A DNA stretch of 45,795 nucleotides from Thermoleophilia bacterium (GTDB lineage: Bacteria; Actinomycetota; Thermoleophilia; Gaiellales; Gaiellaceae), in assembly GCA_017882615.1 (NCBI GenBank), contig JADGPD010000009.1:1-45795 (forward strand). The letters are read 5' to 3'. A program made the translations under genes and the position numbers. The notes under the pieces are model-generated. The model searched no databases. It was not told the origin of the DNA and saw nothing but the letters and a program-made list of their open reading frames with translations. This document shows, piece by piece, positions 1-5,892 of the stretch. The first letter of the stretch is position 1. The number at the start of each line of letters is the position of its first letter.

Positions 1-61
1 CGGGCAAGGCGGGCTGAAGAGGCGTCAAATCCCGGCCAGCACAAGAAACGAGAGCCAACCC

Positions 62-685
62 GTGCCACAGGACATCACTTGCCTGATCGTCGACGACCAC
101 GAAGTCGTTCGCGAAGGTTTGAGACTTTCACTTTCGCGCGCCTCACACATCCGAGTCGTTGGTGAGGCAGCCGACGGCGCGAGCGCCGTGGCGTTGGCTG
201 AGAGGCGGCGCCCCAACGTGGTGATCATGGACGTGCGCATGCCTGGTATGGACGGGCTACAGGCGACTCGCGAGATCATGACCAAGGCGCCCGAGAGCGC
301 GGTTCTCCTCTTCACCGCCCACAACGAGCGCAGCCTGCTCGGACGCGGGTTGGAGGCGGGCGCGAAGGGCTACATCCTCAAAGAGGCGCCGCACCAGACG
401 CTACTTCGGGCAATCGAGAAGGTCGCCGAGGGCGAGGGCTACGTCGATCCGGCGCTGATGCCGACCTTCCTCAACTCCCGCGATAAAGAGGACATGCTGA
501 CCACGCGCGAGCGCGAGATCCTCCAGCTCCTGGCGGACGGAATGTCGAATGTGGAAGTCGCGGGAAAGCTCTTCATCAGCCAGGAAACCGTCAAGAGCCA
601 CGTCCGCCACATCCTCGCCAAGCTCGAGGCCGACACCCGCACACACGCCGTGGCGATAGCGCTGCGCGAGTCGATCATCGACTAG
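62..685 (+). CDS. NarL/FixJ-family response regulator
   Basis: Cytoplasmic DNA-binding response regulator of 207 aa, a normal length for the NarL/FixJ family. The N-terminal receiver (about residues 5-125) has the acidic pair D11/D12, the phosphoacceptor D57 in VIMDVRMPG, a Thr in LFTAHN and a Lys in GYILKEAP, so it looks phosphorylatable. The C-terminal LuxR-type HTH (about 145-205) carries LTTREREILQLLADG and the recognition helix around SQETVKSHVRHIL. The start is GTG at 62; upstream sequence is only 61 bp, so a promoter cannot be judged. A histidine-kinase-like gene follows after 22 nt on the same strand and is the natural partner, although that protein has a damaged ATP site. Target genes are unknown. 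Family assignment is secure; the physiological signal is not visible. Confidence 0.95.
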   Translation: MPQDITCLIVDDHEVVREGLRLSLSRASHIRVVGEAADGASAVALAERRRPNVVIMDVRMPGMDGLQATREIMTKAPESAVLLFTAHNERSLLGRGLEAGAKGYILKEAPHQTLLRAIEKVAEGEGYVDPALMPTFLNSRDKEDMLTTREREILQLLADGMSNVEVAGKLFISQETVKSHVRHILAKLEADTRTHAVAIALRESIID

Positions 686-707
686 TCTCCTGACACAGTC
701 GCGACCG

Positions 708-1439
708 ATGGAGGAGCGGGTGGCCGGAGCGGATCAGGAAAAGAGCGGGCCAGCGCTCGAGAAGAAAGCGCGCAGCGGTAAGGCGCGCGGGAGCGAGAAC
801 GAGCGTGCGCGGCTGGCCGACCAGTTGATCGCCGCGGAGCAGGAGGAGCGCAGGCGCATCTCGCTCTTCCTCCACGACGGTCCGGTGCAGTCGCTCTCGG
901 GAATCACGCTGATGCTCGACGCGGCGTTGCATCAGCTGTCGAGCGGCAAGCTAGAAGAGGCGATGCAGGTGATCGAGTCTGTGCTCGAGCGACAGCGTTC
1001 GACGATCAAGGACCTGCGCGATCTCTCCTTCAATCTCGAGCCGGTCGTCCTGCGTGACCAGGGCTTCGAGCCGGCCGTGAAGGCGCTGGCCGACGACGTC
1101 GGCATCGCAAACGAGATACACATCGAGCTCGAGACCGGCTTCGCCGAGAACCTGGCCGAGCGGGCTCAGGTCGTCTTCTACCAGATCATCCGCGAGGCCT
1201 TTCATCAGGCGATCCGGCGAGGTCCGCCCACCCGCCTGGCGGTCGCTCTGCACGAGCTATCCGATGGCCGAGTGGAGCTGATCATCGCCGACAACGCGCC
1301 AGGCGAGCGCCGGCGCACTAGCTACGAGACGATCGACGAGCGGGCCCGCGTGCTCGGCGGCAAGGTCAGCGTGCGTGCGGCCAGCGGCGGCGGAACGGTT
1401 GTGCGCGTCGTCGTACCGGCCTACGCGGCCGAGCGCTAG
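708..1439 (+). CDS. HisKA_3-type sensor histidine kinase-like protein with degenerate ATPase domain
   Basis: Soluble 243-aa protein with no membrane segment. A charged N-terminal region (1-40) leads into a dimerisation/phosphoacceptor helix with the HisKA_3 motif RISLFLHDGPVQ (H56 is the expected phosphorylated His). The C-terminal half resembles a HATPase_c domain, but the N-box reads REAFHQAI where active kinases of this family have a metal-binding Asn (REALxN), the G1 box is ADNAPG rather than DxGxG, and the GLxxMxER segment is replaced by TSYETIDER. A terminal SGGGT G2-like loop is kept. It lies 22 nt behind the NarL-type regulator, so the pair probably forms a two-component system. Loss of the N-box Asn suggests weak or no ATPase activity; it may act as a phosphatase, a scaffold or a receiver of phosphate from another kinase. 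Function is inferred. Confidence 0.82.
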   Translation: MEERVAGADQEKSGPALEKKARSGKARGSENERARLADQLIAAEQEERRRISLFLHDGPVQSLSGITLMLDAALHQLSSGKLEEAMQVIESVLERQRSTIKDLRDLSFNLEPVVLRDQGFEPAVKALADDVGIANEIHIELETGFAENLAERAQVVFYQIIREAFHQAIRRGPPTRLAVALHELSDGRVELIIADNAPGERRRTSYETIDERARVLGGKVSVRAASGGGTVVRVVVPAYAAER

Positions 1440-1453
1440 ACGCGGCGGCTCAC

Positions 1454-1466
1454 TAGAGTTCGAATC
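1454..1466 (+). promoter_or_regulatory. -10 box and leaderless start of the 62-aa gene
   Basis: TAGAGT (1454-1459) lies 7 nt before the GTG at 1467, the spacing expected if transcription starts at or next to the start codon. No Shine-Dalgarno is present. It may give the small gene its own transcript within the two-component cluster. Confidence 0.45.
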
Positions 1467-1655
1467 GTGAGCGACGAGCGCTATCTCCTCTACGTCTGGA
1501 AGACGAGCGGCTACGAACTCGAGGATCGCAGCGGCGAGCTTCCGCAAATCGGCAGCATCGTGAACGTGCAAGGGGTCAGCCTGATGGTCAGCAAGATCGC
1601 AGCCTCGCCGCTGCCGAGCGACCCGCGGCCCTGCGTCTATCTGCAACCCGCTTAG
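1467..1655 (+). CDS. small conserved hypothetical protein (62 aa)
   Basis: A 62-aa acidic-to-neutral soluble protein with no signal peptide or membrane segment. It begins with SDERYLLYVWKTSGYEL and ends with PLPSDPRPCVYLQP, a compact pattern that resembles a small beta-rich domain. From memory, short proteins ending in a DPRPC-type motif recur in Thermoleophilia, but I cannot name a characterised member. The GTG at 1467 follows the histidine-kinase gene by 27 nt, and a TAGAGT box 7 nt upstream supports this start. It may be co-expressed with the two-component genes. The single Cys near the C terminus is the only obvious reactive residue. No function is proposed. Confidence 0.6.
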   Translation: MSDERYLLYVWKTSGYELEDRSGELPQIGSIVNVQGVSLMVSKIAASPLPSDPRPCVYLQPA

Positions 1656-1696
1656 CGCCTCTCGCCGGTCGGTGGCCTACTCGCGCATGGGCATTC

Positions 1697-1716
1697 CGAG
1701 CCTCTCGAGAGGCTCG
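1697..1716. terminator. perfect palindrome between convergent genes
   Basis: CGAGCCTCTCGAGAGGCTCG is a perfect 20-nt palindrome: an 8-bp stem with a TCGA loop in either direction. It sits in the 90-bp gap between the 62-aa gene (+) and the ferredoxin gene (-), where a shared terminator is expected. There is no T-run on either strand, so termination would be atypical. A second small inverted repeat (GAGCGC-TT-GCGCTC, 1733-1746) abuts the ferredoxin stop. Confidence 0.4.
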
Positions 1717-1745
1717 CGATTGCCGCCGCATCGAGCGCTTGCGCT

Positions 1746-2021
1746 CTAGTCGGAGTGCGCCGTGACGAGCGCGTCTACCGCATCCACGCCCTGGCCGTAG
1801 GCGGCGTTGATGCCGACGAAGGCCTGCCACTTGGCCGGCAGGGCGTCCTCGGGGAAGATCGCTTCCACCGGGCACTCCGGCTCGCAAGCGCCGCAGTCGA
1901 TGCACTCCTCGGGGTCGATCACGAGGATGCGATTCGCCTCGTGGATGCAGTCGACCGGACAGACGTCGACGCAGGCCCGGTCCTTGACGTCGATACACGG
2001 CTCGGCGATCACGTAGGTCAT
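1746..2021 (-). CDS. fdxA: 7Fe ferredoxin ([3Fe-4S][4Fe-4S])
   Basis: Small electron carrier of 91 aa. Cysteine spacing matches the 7Fe ferredoxin family: C9, C17 and C50 are the expected ligands of the 3Fe-4S cluster, and C21, C40, C43 and C46 those of the 4Fe-4S cluster, while C25 is the usual extra Cys. The motif CIDCGACEPECPVEAI marks the second half. The C-terminal 35 residues form the family's helical extension. Such ferredoxins serve as low-potential donors to oxidoreductases in aerobic Actinobacteria; the partner here is not visible. The ATG at 2021 is preceded by TAAAGT at 7 nt and has no Shine-Dalgarno, pointing to a leaderless mRNA. The upstream receiver-like gene ends 45 nt away. 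Confidence 0.95.
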   Translation of the reverse strand: MTYVIAEPCIDVKDRACVDVCPVDCIHEANRILVIDPEECIDCGACEPECPVEAIFPEDALPAKWQAFVGINAAYGQGVDAVDALVTAHSD

Positions 2022-2034
2022 GCGACTTACTTTA
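2022..2034 (-). promoter_or_regulatory. -10 box and leaderless start of the ferredoxin gene
   Basis: On the minus strand TAAAGT (2034-2029) is followed by 7 nt and then ATG at 2021. There is no Shine-Dalgarno between them. The spacing fits a transcript starting at the ATG. Confidence 0.55.
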
Positions 2035-2066
2035 GCGGGCGGTCGCCTCCTACGGCAGATCGTCCT

Positions 2067-2375
2067 TCAATCTGTAGTGAGCTCCGCGATCAGATCCTCG
2101 CTGCTCTCGACGAGGAGCGTGCGATCGACCACCCGATCGAAGCCAGCCTCCTGCGCGGTGCGCAAGCGGAAAGGATCGGCGTGGCCGGCGTAGCCGAGAA
2201 TCGGCGTTTCGGGATAGGCGTCGGCGATCTCGGTTGGCTCGACGCGCGTGACATCGGCGACGACGAGGTCCGGCGCCTCGATACTCTCGCTCGAGGTCAG
2301 CTGATGCCCTGCCAGGAGCTGATTCAGCTTCTCGGCGAAGAGTGGATCGACCCCGAGCAACAGGATCTTCGACAC
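2067..2375 (-). CDS. receiver-like protein with incomplete phosphorylation site
   Basis: A 102-aa single-domain protein with the alternating beta/alpha pattern of a response-regulator receiver: KILLLGVDPLFAEKL as beta1/alpha1, DLVVADV with an Asp where the phosphoacceptor would be, PILGYAGHADP, and AGFDRVVDR. The acidic pair after beta1 is reduced to a single Asp, the conserved Ser/Thr after beta4 is not evident, and the conserved Lys after beta5 is replaced. It is therefore likely a pseudo-receiver that signals by protein contact, or a regulator with altered chemistry. It has no output domain. The GTG at 2375 lies 6 nt after a TACGCT box. It is followed by the ferredoxin gene in the same direction. 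Assignment to the receiver fold is from the pattern only. Confidence 0.65.
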   Translation of the reverse strand: MSKILLLGVDPLFAEKLNQLLAGHQLTSSESIEAPDLVVADVTRVEPTEIADAYPETPILGYAGHADPFRLRTAQEAGFDRVVDRTLLVESSEDLIAELTTD

Positions 2376-2387
2376 GCTCGCAGCGTA
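2376..2387 (-). promoter_or_regulatory. -10 box and leaderless start of the receiver-like gene
   Basis: TACGCT (minus strand, 2387-2382) precedes the GTG at 2375 by 6 nt, with no Shine-Dalgarno. This is the arrangement seen at several other starts in the window. Confidence 0.5.
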
Positions 2388-2486
2388 ACACGACCTCGCC
2401 GCTTGTTCGAAGCCGCCCGCCCGGCGCGCGCAGACTCGTCGGGCTCGGTTTCGAGCCGATTTCTCAGCGGATGAGAGGAGCGGCGG

Positions 2487-3557
2487 CTACTGCGAGACGA
2501 TGAAGACCTGAGTTCCGACTCGAACGTGAGTGAACAGCCACTCGGCGTCGGAGATGTACATGCGAATGCAGCCGTGCGAAAGCGAGTAGCCGATGGAGCC
2601 CGAATTAGGCGTGCCGTGAATGCCGACCCCCGGGGCCGAGAGGCCCATCCAACGCGTACCGAGCGGATTGCCAGGGCCGGGCGGAACCGGTTTCTCGCCC
2701 TGCGCCCAGGGCGAATTGGGCGGGTACCACCAGGGGTTGGCCCACTTCACGACGATCTGAAAGTGCCCGAGCGGCGTGGGATAGGCCGACTGCCCGGTCG
2801 CCACGGGAAGGCGCTTCTGGAAGCGCTCGCCGCTGTAGAGGTACAGGCGGTTGGAGCCGCGCCTGATGACGATCACCGGGCCGAAGTTCGCCTTGGTCAA
2901 GTGCCGCGCGATCTTCTTCAACGGGAGCGTCAGCGCGAGCCGCTGATTGGCTGCCAGAGCCGCCCGGATCGCGCGTTGTGACGCGGATACCTTGATCGTC
3001 CAGCCGAGTTTTCCCTCCGAGATGCGCGGGCGCAGATGGCGCAGGAAGACCTGAGGGTCGACCGGCTTACTGTCGAAGCGCTTGCCAAGGCTGAGGACGT
3101 ACTTGTGCAGCTTGTAGGCGTTCACAGCGACCCCGAGAGTGACGGACGTGCCGGGCGCTGCGGTTTGGGCGACCTTGAGCGCAGCGTCGATGCTCGCCCG
3201 CGCCGAGATCTCGTCCGGAGTCATCGCCACCCGCTTGTTGGCGATGCGAAGCACGAGCCTCTTGTCGAAGGCCGACTGGATTGTCGCCCGGGCGATGTCG
3301 ATGCCCATTCCCCCGACCGGGACGCCGCCGACTGTCACGTTATTGGCGATATCCAGAGGCGTCGTCGTCGGCGCGGTGGTAGTCGTTGGCGCGGTGGTAG
3401 TCGTCGGCGCGGTAGTCGTGGTGTCGGTGGACGAGCTGCTCGTCGTCGTATCGGCGCTTTGGGCCGGAGCTGTTGCGACCACCGCGAACGACGCCACCAA
3501 GCCGGCGACGGCGAGCAAGAGCCCTAGGGCAACGCTGGTCTTTTTGCTCGATCTCAT
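2487..3557 (-). CDS. L,D-transpeptidase (YkuD family), exported
   Basis: Cell-wall cross-linking enzyme of 356 aa, expected to form 3-3 links between meso-diaminopimelate residues of peptidoglycan outside the membrane. The N terminus has a hydrophobic signal/anchor (about 7-35), then a Ser/Thr-rich linker with three TTTTAP repeats, then a region resembling the peptidoglycan-binding domain found before YkuD domains (about 75-210). The catalytic YkuD domain is C-terminal (about 225-356) with HGTPNSGSIG and the SHGCIRM motif; the nucleophile is C330. The ATG at 3557 overlaps the TGA of the upstream phosphodiesterase gene as ATGA, so translation is probably coupled; the longer reading frame upstream is the overlap with that gene and is not used. 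It is the last gene of a four-gene operon led by a PP2C phosphatase. The exact cross-link type is inferred from family. Confidence 0.93.
   Translation of the reverse strand: MRSSKKTSVALGLLLAVAGLVASFAVVATAPAQSADTTTSSSSTDTTTTAPTTTTAPTTTTAPTTTPLDIANNVTVGGVPVGGMGIDIARATIQSAFDKRLVLRIANKRVAMTPDEISARASIDAALKVAQTAAPGTSVTLGVAVNAYKLHKYVLSLGKRFDSKPVDPQVFLRHLRPRISEGKLGWTIKVSASQRAIRAALAANQRLALTLPLKKIARHLTKANFGPVIVIRRGSNRLYLYSGERFQKRLPVATGQSAYPTPLGHFQIVVKWANPWWYPPNSPWAQGEKPVPPGPGNPLGTRWMGLSAPGVGIHGTPNSGSIGYSLSHGCIRMYISDAEWLFTHVRVGTQVFIVSQ
3364..3414 (-). repeat. 18-bp tandem repeat coding the Thr/Pro linker
   Basis: Two full copies and one shortened copy of an 18-bp unit (minus-strand product TTTTAP) lie inside the L,D-transpeptidase gene. 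Copies differ by one base. It encodes the linker between the membrane anchor and the folded domains; length changes by slippage are likely. Confidence 0.8.
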
Positions 3558-4336
3558 ATTGTTTTTCGCACGCCGGACCGCGGATCGTTCGTGATGATAC
3601 CGTCCACGCCCGCTTCTACCAGCCGCTGCCGGGTGTGGGCGTCGTCCACCGTCCAGGCAAACACGGCTACTCCCCACTCGTGGCACCTTCGCACCAGGTC
3701 GGCGTCGATGATTCCGTGGTGCAGAGTCACGGCGACCGCACCCGTCCGCTCGAGCCAGCTGTATATCCGCAGGCGCGCGAGCAGTCGGAAGCCGCGCAGG
3801 GCCAGCGGGACGAACGGTGCGATCGGCCCGCGCTCGGAAAGGCGCCGCCTATCGCCCGGATACGAGACGCTGCGGGCGATCTCGGGTGCGAGCTCGCGCA
3901 GACAAGCAAGCTGCGATCGCTCGAGTGAGCAAAGAAGCGTCCGCTCCTGAAGACCATGCCGGCGTAGCGCCTCGATCAACGCTCGCTCCCGGCCCGCGCT
4001 TTTCAGGTCGATCAGAAGCAGGCCCGAGCGAAGCCGCGCCGCCGCAAACTCCAGCACTTGCTCGATCGTCGCCAGCTCGGGGTCGAGCCTTCTCAGTTCG
4101 TCCAGCCCGAGAGCGCCGGCATCGCCGCGGGCGGCGCCGTGACAGAGCTCGGCCAGTTCGAGCGAGTGCCCGGCTACGAGCGTCCCGTCGGCGAGCGCCA
4201 CGAGATCGACCTCGAAACCGTCAGCTCCGTGTTCCAGCGCCAACTCGAAGGAACGCAGCGTGTTCTCGGCCGCCAATAGCGGCAAGCCCCGGTGGCCGAT
4301 CGCGAGCGGCGGTCGATCTGTGCGCAGTAGCTTCAC
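3554..4336 (-). CDS. glycerophosphodiester phosphodiesterase (GDPD)
   Basis: Hydrolyses glycerophosphodiesters to glycerol-3-phosphate and an alcohol; 260 aa, no signal peptide, so probably cytoplasmic. GDPD hallmarks are visible near the N terminus: H15-R16 in IGHRGLP, the AENTLRSF motif, E42 and D44 in FEVDLV (metal ligands) and H57 in AGHSLEL. The C-terminal part has LFAWTVDD-like FAWTVDDAHTRQRL and VDGIITNDP, typical of the last barrel strands. The start is GTG at 4336, overlapping the upstream TGA as GTGA; a longer frame from 4414 would lie inside the SpeE-like gene. Third gene of the operon, followed by an L,D-transpeptidase through another 4-nt overlap. Natural substrate is unknown; lipid or teichoic-type polymer breakdown products are possible. 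Confidence 0.93.
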   Translation of the reverse strand: MKLLRTDRPPLAIGHRGLPLLAAENTLRSFELALEHGADGFEVDLVALADGTLVAGHSLELAELCHGAARGDAGALGLDELRRLDPELATIEQVLEFAAARLRSGLLLIDLKSAGRERALIEALRRHGLQERTLLCSLERSQLACLRELAPEIARSVSYPGDRRRLSERGPIAPFVPLALRGFRLLARLRIYSWLERTGAVAVTLHHGIIDADLVRRCHEWGVAVFAWTVDDAHTRQRLVEAGVDGIITNDPRSGVRKTI

Positions 4337-5892
4337 GGCGCCGTTGGAAGCGTCCGCTCGTCGAGCGAGACGTCCTCCCTGGCCGCATTGACGATCATCC
4401 GATCGACGACCCACTCGACCGGCGCGCGATCGTCCGTCCAGGGATCGCGCGCGGGTGTCGTCGGCTCGGCTTGGCGCTCGAGCAGGTCGACGAGAGGGAG
4501 CAGGCGAGCCGGGGCGGAGCGACGAGCGTTCGCGAGCGAAGCGGAGGTAAACGGGCGATCGCTGCCGATCACGAGCGCGTTGAAGCGAAGAGCCTGCCAG
4601 CGGTAGACGTGGTTGAAGACGGTGGCCAGCGTGCCGGCCGCCTGCTCGACAAGAGCATGGTCGCGCGGCAGCGAGGCGACGTTCAGGGCGACGATCCCGC
4701 CCGGACGAAGACGCGAGCGAACGAGTTGGTAGAACTCGCGCGTCGCCAGGTAGAAGGGCACGTAGGGCTGCCGGTAGGCGTCTACGCAGATGATGTCGTA
4801 GCGGGCGCGCTGAGTGAGCAGGAAGGGCCGCGCGTCCTCGTTGTAGAGATGTAGGAGCGGCCCCGGCTCGAGGCCGAAGAAGCGCTCGCCGATCGAGGTG
4901 ACCTTCGGGTCGATCTCGACGCCGTCGATGCGCGCCTGCGGATAAAAGCGGCGGTAGGCGCGGGCGACTGTGCCACCCGCGTTGCCGAGGATCGCGACGC
5001 GCCGTACGGGATGGTCGAGAAGTAGCGGCGGGACGAGGAAGAGATCCCAGTAGCCGCCCGTGAGCACGCTCGCCGGGTCGTAGACGGAGTGGGCAACTAC
5101 TCCCTCGTTCAACTCGAGCACTCGCTCGTTTCCGTTCTGGACGACCTGGATGAACTGATAGGCCGACTCGCCCTCGTAGAGAACGTCAGCGCCCGGTCGG
5201 ATCGCCCCCGGCGGCAACGCCAAGAGCGCCCCGACGCACGCAACCGGTACCAGCCCCCGGCGCCCTAGCGCGAGCGCGCTGGTGGCCGCGAGCAGCACCG
5301 AAGTGCCGAGCAGCGTCCGTTGGGTTCCGATCAGCGGAATCGACAGAAGCGCCGGCACGAAGGTACCGAGCAGGCTGCCGGTGGTGGAAAGAGCGAACAC
5401 CGTTCCCGCGGTGTCGCCGGCCGTTCCTGCGCTCGCCCGTTCCAGCGAGAGCCGGATCGCAAACGGCGCGACCATGCCCAGGGCTACGACCGGAGGGGCG
5501 AAGAGGACGAGCGCCGCGAAGAAGGAGCCGACGACCGCGCCGACGGCCAGCTGCTCGATTCCGTTTGCGCCACGTTCCAGCAGCGGGTGCGAGACGAACG
5601 GCACGATCGCCACGCAGATCGCCGCAGCGAGCACGATCGCCCCGAGCAGGACGGGGCTCGGGTGGCGATCCGCCAGCTTGCCGCCGAGCCAATAGCCGAG
5701 CGAGAGAGAGGCGAGAATGAGACCGATGATGTTCGCCCAGACCATGGTCGAGTCACCGAAATAGGGAGCAAGTAGACGCGAGGCGCAGATCTCGGTCGCC
5801 ATCGAGCCGCTGCCGGCGAGAAAGACGAAGAGCAGCAAAACGGGGCGCCGCAGAACGCCGAGCTCACTCCCCGTCAGAACTTGCTCGGTCAT
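4333..5892 (-). CDS. membrane-fused spermidine synthase-like protein
   Basis: Two-part protein of 519 aa. The N-terminal half (about 15-235) has six or more hydrophobic segments and resembles the transporter-like part of fused MFS/spermidine synthase proteins. The C-terminal half (about 240-480) is a Rossmann methyltransferase-like SpeE fold: ILGNAGGTVARAY is the nucleotide-binding loop, DGVEIDPKV the acidic end of the next strand, NEDARPFL follows, and CVDAYRQPYVP stands where SpeE has its catalytic DxxDP segment. Only the first Asp of that motif is kept, so aminopropyl transfer to putrescine is uncertain. The gene starts one base inside the stop of the upstream phosphatase gene (TGATG) and ends in a GTGA overlap with GDPD. 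Its role in this envelope-linked operon is unknown. Confidence 0.85.
   Translation of the reverse strand: MTEQVLTGSELGVLRRPVLLLFVFLAGSGSMATEICASRLLAPYFGDSTMVWANIIGLILASLSLGYWLGGKLADRHPSPVLLGAIVLAAAICVAIVPFVSHPLLERGANGIEQLAVGAVVGSFFAALVLFAPPVVALGMVAPFAIRLSLERASAGTAGDTAGTVFALSTTGSLLGTFVPALLSIPLIGTQRTLLGTSVLLAATSALALGRRGLVPVACVGALLALPPGAIRPGADVLYEGESAYQFIQVVQNGNERVLELNEGVVAHSVYDPASVLTGGYWDLFLVPPLLLDHPVRRVAILGNAGGTVARAYRRFYPQARIDGVEIDPKVTSIGERFFGLEPGPLLHLYNEDARPFLLTQRARYDIICVDAYRQPYVPFYLATREFYQLVRSRLRPGGIVALNVASLPRDHALVEQAAGTLATVFNHVYRWQALRFNALVIGSDRPFTSASLANARRSAPARLLPLVDLLERQAEPTTPARDPWTDDRAPVEWVVDRMIVNAAREDVSLDERTLPTAP

Noticed and set aside
3364-3414. Regular short repeats considered as a CRISPR-like array
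   Set aside because: Units of 18 bp with no spacers, in frame and coding TTTTAP inside the L,D-transpeptidase; the same applies to the repeats at 32133-32245.
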